DNA of 64,000 nucleotides from Lachnospiraceae bacterium. GTDB lineage: Bacteria; Bacillota; Clostridia; Lachnospirales; Lachnospiraceae. The notes under the pieces are model-generated. The model saw only the letters and a program-made list of their open reading frames with translations, searched no databases and had not been told where the DNA came from. The position numbers were made by a program, and so were the translations under genes. This document shows positions 7,375 to 16,861 of this stretch, piece by piece (the first letter of the stretch is position 1; each line of letters starts with the position of its first letter). The stretch is taken from contig SVFI01000006.1 of NCBI GenBank assembly GCA_015056905.1, positions 61,711 through 125,710 on the forward strand, given 5' to 3'.

Positions 7375-9246
7375 ATGAGTAAGAAATTAAAGAGAAGACT
7401 TCACAGGATCATGATCGGTGCAGTCTGCTTTGTGCTTTGCATCCTGATGCAGAATCTGTTTCCGGGGCTGAATGAGAATCTGATTTTGATAGCGTATCTG
7501 GCTACGTATTTTATTGTCGGAAATGATGTCGTGAAAGGCGCAGCGGCAAAAATGCGTAGGGGACAAATGTTTGATGAAGAGTTTCTTATGGTGATAGCGA
7601 CCGTAGGAGCGTTTTTTATCAGTGAGTACCCGGAAGCCGTGGCGGTTATGCTGTTCTATCAGGTGGGAGAGTGGTTTCAGTCCTATGCAGTCAATAAATC
7701 ACGAAAATCTATCCGTGAACTGATGGACATTCGTCCGGATTATGCGAACGTGATGCGGGACGGCAGGGTTGAAGCAGTCGATCCGCAGGAGGTAAAAAAG
7801 GGAGAAATCATACAGATAAAACCGGGCGAGCGAATTCCGCTTGACGGAGTGATTTGCAAAGGAAATACCTCTGTGGACACGATGGTGCTTACCGGCGAAA
7901 GTATGCCTCGGGATTTGGATGCGGGAGATGAGGTTATCAGCGGATGTATCAATCTTTCCGGGGTGATTGAGGTTACGGTCACGAAGGAATTCGGGGAATC
8001 TACCGTGACGAAGATTTTGGATTTGGTTGAGAATTCTGCTTCAAAGAAGGCAGAAACCGAGAACTTTATCACGAAGTTTGCGCGCTACTACACACCGGTT
8101 GTTGTTGTTTTGGCGACCATACTGGCGATTGTGCCTTCTCTTATTACCGGTGCGTGGGCAGTTTGGGTGTACCGTGCGCTTTCATTTCTCGTTATCTCAT
8201 GTCCGTGTGCCCTTGTTATTTCTGTTCCGCTCAGCTTTTTCGGTGGCATCGGTGCAGCGAGCAGGGCCGGAATTCTTGTCAAGGGAAGCAATTATTTGGA
8301 AGCACTTGCAAGTACTGAAATTGTTGTCATGGATAAGACGGGAACGCTTACCAAGGGTGAGTTTGCAGTGGCGCATGTTGAGGCGGTCGGTTGTGAAAAA
8401 GAACGATTGCTATTTTATGCGGCGTATGCGGAGAGATTATCGAATCATCCAATTTCCAAATGCCTCATGACAAGTGTGTCAGAAATATCGGAAAGCGCAG
8501 AAAATTCGCGGGTAGAAGAGATTGCCGGACATGGTGTCATTGCCATGTATGAAGGGAAGGAAATTGCCGTCGGAAATGAAAAACTGATGCGCCGGCAATT
8601 AAAAAATAACGAGTGGTACGAAATTGGGGGCGGATTACAGACAGGAACCATATGTCATGTTGCTTATGGTGATGATTATATGGGATATATTCTTATTGAA
8701 GACCAGCTCAAGAGTGATGCCAAGGAGTGTATCGCCGGACTGAAAAAGGAAGGTGTCAAAAGGATTGTCATGCTGACGGGCGATAGGGAAGCGACAGCTT
8801 CTAAGGTTGCAGGTGCGCTTGGAATTACGGAATATCATGCCCGGCTTCTCCCGGGGGATAAAGTGGACCGGGTAGAAGAATTATTTACAGGGAAGAAGGA
8901 ACAGAGCAAGCTTATGTTTGTGGGCGACGGAATGAACGATGCTCCGGTGCTCGCACGTGCAGATATCGGAATTGCAATGGGAGGTCTTGGCAGTGATGCG
9001 GCGATAGAGGCAGCGGACATTGTGATTATGACAGATGAACCGGCGAAGATTGCACAGGCAATGCGCATCTCAAAAAAGACACTTCGCATTGTAAAACAGA
9101 ACATTGTGTTTGCGATTGGTGTGAAGGTGCTTGTGCTTGTTTTGGCAGCGCTTGGAATGGCGTCCATGTGGGCAGCAGTGTTTGCGGATGTCGGAGTGGC
9201 TTTTCTTGCAATTTTAAATGCAATGCGTGCTCTTAAAATTAAATAG
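7375..9246 (+). CDS. P1B-type heavy-metal (Zn/Cd/Pb) exporting ATPase
   Basis: A 623-aa membrane pump that drives metal export by ATP hydrolysis. Landmarks: TGES actuator motif, SCPCAL metal-site helix with CPC at residues 276-278, phosphorylation Asp320 in DKTGTLT, the SNHPIS (HP) motif, MLTGDR and GDGMNDAP hinge motifs, and two C-terminal helices. The N-terminal segment is short and has no HMA domain. CPC plus the CzrA/CadC-like regulator points to the Zn/Cd/Pb group (ZntA/CadA) rather than copper. It is the last gene of the arsR operon. No terminator is evident before the cobalamin-riboswitch promoter 4 bp downstream. Confidence 0.93.
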   Translation: MSKKLKRRLHRIMIGAVCFVLCILMQNLFPGLNENLILIAYLATYFIVGNDVVKGAAAKMRRGQMFDEEFLMVIATVGAFFISEYPEAVAVMLFYQVGEWFQSYAVNKSRKSIRELMDIRPDYANVMRDGRVEAVDPQEVKKGEIIQIKPGERIPLDGVICKGNTSVDTMVLTGESMPRDLDAGDEVISGCINLSGVIEVTVTKEFGESTVTKILDLVENSASKKAETENFITKFARYYTPVVVVLATILAIVPSLITGAWAVWVYRALSFLVISCPCALVISVPLSFFGGIGAASRAGILVKGSNYLEALASTEIVVMDKTGTLTKGEFAVAHVEAVGCEKERLLFYAAYAERLSNHPISKCLMTSVSEISESAENSRVEEIAGHGVIAMYEGKEIAVGNEKLMRRQLKNNEWYEIGGGLQTGTICHVAYGDDYMGYILIEDQLKSDAKECIAGLKKEGVKRIVMLTGDREATASKVAGALGITEYHARLLPGDKVDRVEELFTGKKEQSKLMFVGDGMNDAPVLARADIGIAMGGLGSDAAIEAADIVIMTDEPAKIAQAMRISKKTLRIVKQNIVFAIGVKVLVLVLAALGMASMWAAVFADVGVAFLAILNAMRALKIK

Positions 9247-9249
9247 CGA

Positions 9250-9278
9250 TTGTCATTTATTGTTGTATATGATAGAAT
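9250..9278 (+). promoter_or_regulatory. Promoter of the cobalamin-uptake operon
   Basis: TTGTCA (9250-9255) and TAGAAT (9273-9278) with a 17-bp spacer lie directly before the riboswitch aptamer, giving a start near 9285. Confidence 0.65.
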
Positions 9279-9284
9279 ATTTAT

Positions 9285-9486
9285 GTTTTCAGGGGAAACA
9301 GGTGAAAAACCTGTGCGAGCCCGTCGCCGTAAGGGAGACTATGAATCGGACTTACCTGCTTGCCGCAAAGCGGGGACATGTCATTGGCGAAAGCTGAGAA
9401 GGCGGTCAGATTTCTTCCGAGCCGGAATATCCTGAAGACAAAGCCTTTCGCATCGGAAGATACGCTGCGGCAGCCGGCGGAGAGAG
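9285..9486 (+). ncRNA. Cobalamin riboswitch
   Basis: The region between the ATPase and the lipoprotein has the B12 aptamer pattern: AGGGGAAACAGGTG, then AAAACCTGTGCGAGCCCG with TCGCCGTAAGGGAGAC, and a downstream core GCATCGGAAGATACGCTGC corresponding to the conserved B12-box region. The ACAGGTG/CACCTGT-type stem can be seen (ACAGGT at ~9298 with ACCTGT at ~9309). The controlled genes encode a DUF4430 lipoprotein and an ECF S component, consistent with B12 uptake repressed by cobalamin. The aptamer boundaries are approximate and I did not fold the expression platform. Confidence 0.85.
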
Positions 9487-9514
9487 GAAATATACGTTAT
9501 AAGGAGAATACAAA

Positions 9515-9979
9515 ATGAACAAGACAGGAATTAAAAAACATCTGTCATTATTCCTTTGTATGATGCTGGTTGCGGCTACAGCACTCGTTACAACAGGTTG
9601 TAATGACAGCACACAGGCACAAAAGGAAGCAACGGCGGAGCAGGCAGTGAAAGCAGAGGCTGCTGAGACTCAGGTGGTTGGTGAAGGTACGACTATGTTT
9701 GCATTTACTGTGGTGGATGCAGACGGTAACGAAACAGCCTTTGAGGTGCATACAGAGAAATCAATTGTAGGGGAAGCTCTCCTCGACTGCGATTTAATTG
9801 CGGGTGATGAAGGAGACTACGGACTGTATGTCAAAGTGGTGAACGGTATCACGGCAGATTATGATACGGACGGAGCATATTGGGCGTTTTATGTGGATGG
9901 AGAATACGCGCAGTCCGGCGTGGATGCTACGAATATTGAGGAAGGTAAGACATATACCTTTAAATACGAGAAGTCATGA
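9515..9979 (+). CDS. DUF4430 lipoprotein, probable extracellular cobalamin binder
   Basis: A 154-aa secreted lipoprotein. The signal peptide has a Lys-rich start, a hydrophobic core (LFLCMMLVAATALV) and the lipobox TTGC, with the lipidated Cys at residue 29. A Gln/Glu/Ala-rich linker precedes a ~90-aa domain ending in DGAYWAFYVDGEYAQSGVD and EGKTYTFKYE, which is the DUF4430 pattern. That family shares its fold with the C-terminal domain of intrinsic factor and transcobalamin, so cobalamin capture at the cell surface is the natural reading, supported by the riboswitch upstream. The stop overlaps the start of the S component (ATGA). Confidence 0.88.
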   Translation: MNKTGIKKHLSLFLCMMLVAATALVTTGCNDSTQAQKEATAEQAVKAEAAETQVVGEGTTMFAFTVVDADGNETAFEVHTEKSIVGEALLDCDLIAGDEGDYGLYVKVVNGITADYDTDGAYWAFYVDGEYAQSGVDATNIEEGKTYTFKYEKS

Positions 9980-10476
9980 AGCTGACGATCAAAGAAATGA
10001 CACTATTTGGGATGCTTGGGGCAGTTATGTATTGCTCCAAGATTTTCATGGAGTTTTTGCCGAACGTACATCTTTTGGGGGTTTTTACCATTGCTTTTAC
10101 AATCGTATATCGCAAGAAAGCACTGTATCCGATTTATGTGTACGCCATGTTAAATGGGCTGCTTGCAGGGTTTAACATGTGGTGGATACCGTATTTGTAT
10201 TTGTGGACGGTTCTTTGGGGTGTGGTGATGCTCTTGCCGAAAAATACACCGAAGTTCGTTTACATTCTTGTGTGCGGTGCGCATGGTTTTTTGTACGGAA
10301 CGTTGTATGCGCCTGCGCAGGCGGTAATGTTCGGACTTGATTTTAAAGGGATGGTTGCATGGATTATAGCCGGGCTCCCATATGATTGCATTCACGGAGT
10401 TTCGAATCTCTGTGTTGGGGTATTGATTGCACCGACGGTGGTACTTTTGAAGAAACTTGAACAAATAGGCAAATGA
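9976..10476 (+). CDS. ECF transporter substrate-binding (S) component, probably cobalamin
   Basis: A 166-aa membrane protein with five to six hydrophobic helices and the N-terminal TIKEMTLFGMLGAVMY segment typical of ECF S components, which dock on a shared EcfA/A'/T module. It is translationally coupled to the DUF4430 lipoprotein and lies under a cobalamin riboswitch, so vitamin B12 (as in CbrT) or a precursor is the probable substrate. No EcfAAT genes are in the window, so it would use the energising module encoded elsewhere (group II ECF). Confidence 0.85.
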   Translation: MKLTIKEMTLFGMLGAVMYCSKIFMEFLPNVHLLGVFTIAFTIVYRKKALYPIYVYAMLNGLLAGFNMWWIPYLYLWTVLWGVVMLLPKNTPKFVYILVCGAHGFLYGTLYAPAQAVMFGLDFKGMVAWIIAGLPYDCIHGVSNLCVGVLIAPTVVLLKKLEQIGK

Positions 10477-10533
10477 ATGAGCAGCTGGAAGAGGAGTGTG
10501 TAACGAATAGCTGTTTATAAAATTTTAAGAATC

Positions 10534-10570
10534 CGCAACCCCGCATAAACACTGGGGTTGCGATATTTTT
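10534..10570 (+). terminator. Intrinsic terminator after the ECF S gene
   Basis: CGCAACCCC (10534-10542) pairs perfectly with GGGGTTGCG (10554-10562) around an 11-nt loop and is followed by ATATTTTT. It separates the cobalamin operon from clpB. Confidence 0.9.
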
Positions 10571-10579
10571 ACAAAAGAA

Positions 10580-10620
10580 TTAGCACTCACCTCTTGACAG
10601 TGCTAACAATTTCGTATAAA
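10580..10620 (+). promoter_or_regulatory. CIRCE operator overlapping the clpB promoter
   Basis: TTAGCACTC (10580-10588), nine bases, then CAGTGCTAA (10598-10606) match the CIRCE element TTAGCACTC-N9-GAGTGCTAA with one mismatch in the right arm. TTGACA at 10594-10599 lies inside it, with TATAAA at 10615-10620 (15-bp spacing). HrcA bound here would block RNA polymerase, so clpB should be heat-inducible. Confidence 0.93.
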
Positions 10621-10671
10621 ACGGAGATAGAAACGGAAAAATAAGAGTAAAAGGCAAGAGGAGGCGTGATG

Positions 10672-13254
10672 ATGAATATTTCAAAATTTACGAAAAAGTC
10701 ATTGGAAGCAGTCAACGGCTGCGAGAAACTTGCATATGAATACGGTAATCAGGAAATCGACCAGGAGCATCTTTTGCTCAGTCTTCTTCAGGTGGAAGAC
10801 AGTCTGATTCTGAAGCTGATTGAAAAGATGGAAATCCACACGCAGCATTTCACAGAGAGAACAGAGCAGGCGGTTGAGAAGCGTGTGAAGGTAAGCGGCG
10901 GACAACTTTATATGAGTCAGGCGCTCAATCAGGTACTTGTGATGGCAGAGGATGAGGCAAAGGCAATGGGAGATGAGTATGTCTCTGTGGAGCATTTGTT
11001 CTTATCTCTTCTGAAACGTCCGAACACGGAGCTGAAGAAGTTGTTTGGGGAATACGGACTGACAAGAGAGCGTTTTTTGCAGGCTCTTTCGACGGTGCGG
11101 GGGAACCAGCGTGTGACGAGCGATAACCCTGAGGCAACTTATGATACACTCGAAAAATACGGGCAGGACCTTGTGGAGCGGGCGCGCAGCCAGAAACTTG
11201 ATCCGGTCATCGGGCGGGACAATGAGATACGAAATGTCATCCGTATTTTATCGCGCAAGACGAAAAACAATCCGGTGCTTATCGGGGAACCGGGAGTCGG
11301 AAAGACGGCGGTTGTGGAAGGACTTGCACAGCGTATCGTGCGTGGAGACGTACCACAGACACTGAAGGATAAAAGGATTTTTGCGCTTGATATGGGGGCA
11401 CTTGTCGCCGGAGCCAAATACCGCGGAGAATTTGAAGAACGCCTGAAGGCGGTACTGGAGGATGTGAGAAAGAGCGAGGGGCAGATTATTCTGTTTATTG
11501 ATGAGCTTCACACGATTGTCGGTGCAGGTAAGACGGACGGAGCGCTGGATGCGGGGAATATGTTGAAACCGATGCTGGCGCGAGGCGAATTGCATTGTAT
11601 CGGTGCGACGACATTGGATGAACACAGACAGTACATTGAGAAAGATGCGGCGCTTGAGCGAAGATTCCAGACCGTGATGGTTGAGGAACCGACCGTGGAG
11701 GATACTATCTCGATTTTGCGTGGTCTGAAGGAGCGTTATGAAGTGTTTCACGGCGTAAAAATTATGGATAATGCACTTGTGAGCGCAGCGGTGCTTTCGA
11801 ATCGCTATATCACGGACCGCTTTTTGCCGGACAAAGCGATTGACCTTGTGGATGAGGCGTGTGCGCTGATTAAGACCGAGCTTGATTCTATGCCTACGGA
11901 ACTCGATGAGCTTTCGCGCAGGGTGATGCAGATGGAAATTGAGGAAGCAGCACTCAAAAAAGAGGACGACAAGCTTTCCAAAGACCGTCTGGAAGCGCTG
12001 CAGAAGGAACTGGCGGAACTCAAAGAGGAGCTCGATAGCGGAAAAGCAACATGGGAAAATGAAAAAAGTTCGGTAGAAAAACTTCAGAAGCTGAGAGAAG
12101 AAATCGAGCAGATAAACAATGAAATCCAGATTGCACAGCGCGAAGGAAATCTTGAAAAGGCAGCGGAACTTTCGTATGGTATACTCCCTTCCCTCAAAAA
12201 ACAGCTGGAAATTGAGGAAGAAAATGCGCAGATGCAGGAGCATACGCTTGTGCATGAAAGTGTAAATGATGATGAGATTGCGCGGATTGTATCGCGCTGG
12301 ACGGGGATTCCGGTTGCAAAACTCACAGAGGGCGAGCGCAACAAAACATTGCACCTTGACGAGCAGCTCCATAAGCGTGTGATTGGGCAGGACGAGGGTG
12401 TAACAAAAGTGACGGAGGCGATTATCCGCTCTAAAGCGGGGATCAAGGACCCTTCGAAACCAATCGGTTCGTTCCTGTTTTTGGGACCGACCGGTGTCGG
12501 AAAGACGGAGCTGGCAAAGGCGCTTGCGGAAAATTTGTTTGATGATGAAAGCAACATGGTTCGCATTGATATGAGTGAATATATGGAGAAATACGCCGTA
12601 TCCCGCCTGATTGGAGCACCTCCGGGGTATGTCGGATACGAGGAGGGCGGACAGCTGACGGAAGCGGTAAGAAGACGGCCTTACAGTGTTGTGCTGTTTG
12701 ATGAGATTGAAAAGGCGCATCCGGATGTGTTTAACGTACTTCTTCAGGTGCTTGACGACGGAAGAATTACCGATTCGCAGGGGAGAACGGTTGATTTCAA
12801 AAATACGATTCTCATTATGACATCAAACATCGGAGCGTCCTATCTGCTGGATGGTATTTCCTGTGACGGCGCAATTACGGAAGCGGCGGAAGCAGCTGTC
12901 ATGGGAGATTTGCGCAATCATTTCCGTCCGGAGTTTCTTAACCGTTTGGATGAGATTATTTTGTTTAAACCGCTTTCAAAGGAAAATATCGGTGGAATTA
13001 TCAAACTTCTCGTGGATGATGTGAATGCGAGACTTTTTGAAAAAGAAATCCGCATTGCACTGACGCAGGAGGCGGAGCAATTTATTGTAGAAAACGGTTA
13101 CGACCCGATATACGGTGCGCGTCCGCTTAAGCGTTTCATGCAAAAGCATGTGGAGACACTTGCGGCGCGGATGATTCTGGCGGATAAAGTAAGCGCCGGC
13201 GATACGATTGAAATCGGAGTCAGTGGTCGGGAGCTTGTGGGCAGGGTGCACTAA
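10672..13254 (+). CDS. clpB: ATP-dependent disaggregase ClpB
   Basis: An 860-aa hexameric AAA+ chaperone that rescues aggregated proteins with DnaK. In order: N-terminal Clp repeat domain (~1-145), AAA-1 with Walker A GEPGVGKT at 205-212, a coiled-coil middle domain (~400-520, rich in Glu/Lys heptads, the ClpB hallmark separating it from ClpC/ClpA), AAA-2 with Walker A GPTGVGKT at 605-612 and [14 protein letters not shown], and a C-terminal D2-small domain. GTG 10666, ATG 10669 and ATG 10672 are all possible; ATG 10672 is best spaced (7 nt) from GAGGAGG. Monocistronic on the plus strand and controlled by CIRCE. Confidence 0.96.
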   Translation: MNISKFTKKSLEAVNGCEKLAYEYGNQEIDQEHLLLSLLQVEDSLILKLIEKMEIHTQHFTERTEQAVEKRVKVSGGQLYMSQALNQVLVMAEDEAKAMGDEYVSVEHLFLSLLKRPNTELKKLFGEYGLTRERFLQALSTVRGNQRVTSDNPEATYDTLEKYGQDLVERARSQKLDPVIGRDNEIRNVIRILSRKTKNNPVLIGEPGVGKTAVVEGLAQRIVRGDVPQTLKDKRIFALDMGALVAGAKYRGEFEERLKAVLEDVRKSEGQIILFIDELHTIVGAGKTDGALDAGNMLKPMLARGELHCIGATTLDEHRQYIEKDAALERRFQTVMVEEPTVEDTISILRGLKERYEVFHGVKIMDNALVSAAVLSNRYITDRFLPDKAIDLVDEACALIKTELDSMPTELDELSRRVMQMEIEEAALKKEDDKLSKDRLEALQKELAELKEELDSGKATWENEKSSVEKLQKLREEIEQINNEIQIAQREGNLEKAAELSYGILPSLKKQLEIEEENAQMQEHTLVHESVNDDEIARIVSRWTGIPVAKLTEGERNKTLHLDEQLHKRVIGQDEGVTKVTEAIIRSKAGIKDPSKPIGSFLFLGPTGVGKTELAKALAENLFDDESNMVRIDMSEYMEKYAVSRLIGAPPGYVGYEEGGQLTEAVRRRPYSVVLFDEIEKAHPDVFNVLLQVLDDGRITDSQGRTVDFKNTILIMTSNIGASYLLDGISCDGAITEAAEAAVMGDLRNHFRPEFLNRLDEIILFKPLSKENIGGIIKLLVDDVNARLFEKEIRIALTQEAEQFIVENGYDPIYGARPLKRFMQKHVETLAARMILADKVSAGDTIEIGVSGRELVGRVH

Positions 13255-13331
13255 AGTGATAAAAATTCGGGTTTCGGCTTTTAAAAGTCGTATTTTCATG
13301 GTAAGCTAAGAAAAAAGGACAGGTGAATAGA

Positions 13332-13505
13332 ATGATTCCGAAAGACCCGGTAATGTTGCTTAGCTTCGTAAACTTAAAATTGCGTGATTTTTATCCGTCG
13401 CTTGATGCTTTGTGCGACGACCTTGATGTGGACCGACAGGAACTGACGGATAAGCTTTCCGGAATCAACTATGTTTATGATTCGGACAAAAATCAGTTTG
13501 TGTAG
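13332..13505 (+). CDS. DUF4250 family small protein
   Basis: A 57-aa acidic protein starting MIPKDPVMLLSFVNLKLRDF and ending with YDSDKNQFV. The pattern (short, PKDPxMLLSxVNxKLRD, then a helical D-L-x-V-D/L-x-x-KL segment) fits DUF4250, a clostridial family of unknown function that looks like a small helix-turn-helix-type bundle. ATG 13332 follows AAGGACAGG; an in-frame GTG at 13323 is less likely. It is 9 bp upstream of the ASKHA protein and may share its transcript. Confidence 0.8.
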   Translation: MIPKDPVMLLSFVNLKLRDFYPSLDALCDDLDVDRQELTDKLSGINYVYDSDKNQFV

Positions 13506-13514
13506 GAATGCGCC

Positions 13515-14999
13515 ATGGAGAAGGAAAACATCAGACTAGAAATAAAGGGTGAAGGAGCGTTTTCTCTTAAAAAAGGGGAAAACGTTCTTTCTGTGCTTAT
13601 AGGGCAGAATTTATTCGTTGATTCCCACTGCGGAGGGCATGGGACCTGCGGAAAATGTGCGGTTCGTTTCACGTCAGGGGCTCCGCTCCCGCTTCCGGGG
13701 GACAGAAGGCGGTTTTCGCCACAGCAGCTGAGGGAAGGCTGGCGACTTGCCTGTCTTGCAAAGCCTAAGCAGGATTGTGCGCTGGAGCTTGGATTTACTA
13801 AGAAAGATGACTTTATTTTGGATAAGACGCTCTTTGGAAGGTGTGATAAAGAGTGTGCGCTGGGGAACGAGCCCGCGGGGGCAGATTCAGACGGACAGGA
13901 TATGAAGACAATGGTTGTAGCAGACCTCGGCAGTACGACAATCGTCTTGCAGCTGGTTGAGAGCCGGACCGGAAAAATAATAGACACCTACAAGACCATG
14001 AATCCGCAGCGGAAGTACGGAGCGGATGTCATTACCCGAATGGAACATGCGTTAGCAGGCAAAAAGCAGGAGTTATCCGATTTGGTCAATGATTGTTTGG
14101 AAGAGGCGGTTCTTGGCTGGAAGCAGAGGGGATATCATCCGGAGCGTATTTTGCTTGCGGGAAATACCGTGATGGTACATCTGTTAATGGGATATGAGAC
14201 GGAAAGACTTGCGAAGGCACCGTTTGTACCGGTCACGACGCAGTTATGTTCTTTTGAGGCTGCAGGAACTGACGCTGTGACCTTACCGGGGATTTCGGCA
14301 TTTGTCGGCGGGGATATCACGGCAGGAATCTATGTTTGCAAGGAACTTATGCAGAAGGAAAGTGTGCAACGGGCGCTCCTGATTGACCTTGGGACGAATG
14401 GGGAGATGGCATTTCTTACGCCGGAGCGGATTTTGTGTACGGCGACGGCAGCAGGACCGGCATTTGAAGGCGGATTTGGCTCCTGTATCTATGGTTCGGA
14501 TGTCATTGCTGTGGCGGCGGATTTGCTTGAGAAAGGAATTGCGGATGAAACAGGGCTGATGGCGGAACCGTATTTTACGGATGGGTATAGAGACGGTAAC
14601 ATCTCGGTGTATCAGGAGGATATACGAAGCCTTCAGATGGCGAAGGCAGCGGTGTTTGCGGGAATCCGTATTCTGCTCGAAAAAGAGGGAATGAAAGCCG
14701 GCGATGTACAACGCGTTTATCTGGCCGGAGGATTTGGCTATAAACTGAGTGTGGAGGCAGCGTGTCGCATCGGACTGATTCCGTCCGTGTGGAGAGAACG
14801 CACCGTTGCTGTCGGAAATACGGCGCTGGCAGGTGCGTATATATATGGGAAAACAGAGAGTGACACGAGTGTCACTAGTGGGAATAACGCAGAAGAAATG
14901 CTGCAAAAATGCGAAAGTATCAATTTAGCAGAGTGCGATAACTTTAACACCTATTATTTACAGGCGATGGAGCTGAAAGAGGAAAGGGATTTGTCATGA
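13515..14999 (+). CDS. [2Fe-2S] plus ASKHA-domain (DUF4445) corrinoid-activation-type protein
   Basis: A 494-aa protein with an N-terminal 2Fe-2S ferredoxin domain (SHCGGHGTCGKC and ACLAKP, residues ~37-85) and a large C-terminal ASKHA ATPase domain (DUF4445) with ADLGSTTI, LIDLGTNGEM and LAGGFGYKL phosphate-loop motifs. This matches the RACE/RamA class that uses ATP to reduce inactive Co(II) corrinoid proteins back to Co(I). No corrinoid methyltransferase is next door, so the client is unknown, but the cobalamin-uptake operon is 3 kb upstream. The stop overlaps the glgB start by 4 bp. The activator role is inferred from family. Confidence 0.85.
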   Translation: MEKENIRLEIKGEGAFSLKKGENVLSVLIGQNLFVDSHCGGHGTCGKCAVRFTSGAPLPLPGDRRRFSPQQLREGWRLACLAKPKQDCALELGFTKKDDFILDKTLFGRCDKECALGNEPAGADSDGQDMKTMVVADLGSTTIVLQLVESRTGKIIDTYKTMNPQRKYGADVITRMEHALAGKKQELSDLVNDCLEEAVLGWKQRGYHPERILLAGNTVMVHLLMGYETERLAKAPFVPVTTQLCSFEAAGTDAVTLPGISAFVGGDITAGIYVCKELMQKESVQRALLIDLGTNGEMAFLTPERILCTATAAGPAFEGGFGSCIYGSDVIAVAADLLEKGIADETGLMAEPYFTDGYRDGNISVYQEDIRSLQMAKAAVFAGIRILLEKEGMKAGDVQRVYLAGGFGYKLSVEAACRIGLIPSVWRERTVAVGNTALAGAYIYGKTESDTSVTSGNNAEEMLQKCESINLAECDNFNTYYLQAMELKEERDLS

Positions 15000-16861
15000 A
15001 TTTCGGAGATTTTTACAGTGGAAATGCATTTGATGCTTACGAATTTTTCGGGGCACATATAGAGGGAGACGGCGTGTGGTTCCGCGTGTATGCGCCGAAT
15101 GCGGAGCGCGTGTATGTGACCGGAGATTTTTCCGGATGGAGCAAAATGCAGATGGAACACGGGTTTGACATGGGGGTTTATACACTTTATGTTCCGCAGG
15201 CAAAGGCGGGAATGCTTTATAAATACGTGGTGGAAGACAAAAACGGTTATCTGTGCGAACATTGTGATCCGTATGGTTTTGCGATGGAAAAAAGACCTGC
15301 GTTTGCTTCGATTGTCACGGATTTAAAGGGCTATTCGTTCGGTGACGGTGAGTGGATGGAAAGGCGCGGCGGATGTGAGAAAAATTACAACCGGCCGATG
15401 AACATATACGAGATGCATCTTGCCTCGTGGAGAAATGAAAAGGCAGTCAAAGAGCGTGAGGAAGGGGAGGAGATGTATTTTCCGACCTATGCGGAAATTG
15501 CAAAGGAACTGATTCCGTATTTGAAGGAGAATCATTTTAATTATATTGAGTGTATGCCACTTTCGGAGCATCCGGCGGACTGCTCCTGGGGATACCAGAA
15601 TACCGGATTTTTTGCACCGACATCAAGATACGGCTCGCCGGACGATTTAAAGGCGTTTATCGACTTTTGTCACAAGAATGACATAGGTGTCATATTAGAT
15701 TTTGTGCCGATTCATTTTGCGGTCGACGGCTATGGTCTTGCGAAGTTTGACGGAACGGCATTGTATGAGTATGACACGGATGATGTCGGCAGAAGCGAGT
15801 GGGGAACGTGTAATTTTAACAATGCAAAAGGGGAGGTTGCGAGCTTTTTGCAGTCGAGTGCGAACTACTGGCTGAAGGAGTTTCACTTTGACGGTCTTCG
15901 TATGGATGCAATCAGCAGGGCTATCTATTGGATGGGGGACTCGAATCGGGGAGTAAATGACAAGAGCGTCATGTTTGTGAAGAACATGAACTTCGGGCTT
16001 CATGAGAGACATCCGGGTGTCATTTTGATAGCAGAGGATTCGACGGACTTTTCAAAAGTGACCGCTCCGGTCGAATATGGTGGTCTCGGATTTGACTATA
16101 AATGGGACATGGGATTTATGAACGATACGCTGGAATATTTCAAGGTGCATCCGTCACATCGGCCGGCGCATCATGATAAACTGACATTTTCTATGTACTA
16201 TTTTTATAATGAACTTTTCCTGCTTCCTTTTTCACATGATGAGGTAGTGCACGGAAAAGCAACCATTTTACAAAAAATGTGGGGCGACTATGAACAGAAA
16301 TTCCCGCAGGCGAGGGCTTTGTATGCTTATTTTTACACGCATCCGGGCAAGAAGCTCGGATTCATGGGAAATGAGTTCGGACAGCTTCGAGAGTGGGATG
16401 AAAACAGGCAGCAGGATTGGGATATGCTCAAATATCCGCTCCATGATTCTTTTCACAAATATTGCAGGGATTTGGCAAAGCTTTATATGAACTATCCGGC
16501 GCTGTATGACGGAGAATATGATGCGGGTCGGTTCGGATGGCTGGAGGCAAACGCAAGAGATTTCTCGACATTTGTGTATGAGAGACATGCGCAGGGACAG
16601 CATGTGATTGTGATGCTCAATTTGTCCGATCAGTACTGGAGTGATTTCTCTTTCGGTTATGACAGGAATTGTGTGCTTAAGGAGCTTATCAACAGTGATT
16701 GGTTCTGTTACAGCGGAAATACGTCTCCGGATGATATGATAGTTTACATAACTAATGAAGAAAAAAACGGAAAACCATACAAAATAGCAACGGATATTGC
16801 GCCGTTTTCGGCGAGAATCTTTTTGGTGGAGGAAGTAGCGGATGTCGATAAGGAGGAATAA
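14996..16861 (+). CDS. glgB: 1,4-alpha-glucan branching enzyme
   Basis: A 621-aa GH13 enzyme that makes alpha-1,6 branches in glycogen. An N-terminal CBM48 beta-domain (~25-110, GVWFRVYAPNAERVYVTGDF) precedes the TIM barrel with the nucleophile Asp304 in DGLRMDA, the acid/base Glu347 in LIAEDST, and FSHDEVVHGK; a C-terminal beta-domain follows. The length suits bacterial branching enzymes without the extra N1 domain. ATGA overlap with the ASKHA gene indicates translational coupling, though the two functions are unrelated. No other glg gene is present here. Confidence 0.95.
   Translation: MNFGDFYSGNAFDAYEFFGAHIEGDGVWFRVYAPNAERVYVTGDFSGWSKMQMEHGFDMGVYTLYVPQAKAGMLYKYVVEDKNGYLCEHCDPYGFAMEKRPAFASIVTDLKGYSFGDGEWMERRGGCEKNYNRPMNIYEMHLASWRNEKAVKEREEGEEMYFPTYAEIAKELIPYLKENHFNYIECMPLSEHPADCSWGYQNTGFFAPTSRYGSPDDLKAFIDFCHKNDIGVILDFVPIHFAVDGYGLAKFDGTALYEYDTDDVGRSEWGTCNFNNAKGEVASFLQSSANYWLKEFHFDGLRMDAISRAIYWMGDSNRGVNDKSVMFVKNMNFGLHERHPGVILIAEDSTDFSKVTAPVEYGGLGFDYKWDMGFMNDTLEYFKVHPSHRPAHHDKLTFSMYYFYNELFLLPFSHDEVVHGKATILQKMWGDYEQKFPQARALYAYFYTHPGKKLGFMGNEFGQLREWDENRQQDWDMLKYPLHDSFHKYCRDLAKLYMNYPALYDGEYDAGRFGWLEANARDFSTFVYERHAQGQHVIVMLNLSDQYWSDFSFGYDRNCVLKELINSDWFCYSGNTSPDDMIVYITNEEKNGKPYKIATDIAPFSARIFLVEEVADVDKEE

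Noticed and set aside
9250..9435. 61-aa ORF after the P1B ATPase
   Set aside because: It overlaps the promoter and cobalamin riboswitch, which explain the conservation of the sequence.
11248..12720. 490-aa open frame antisense to clpB
   Set aside because: It is a codon-bias shadow of clpB: no ribosome binding site, no domain, and unusual composition.
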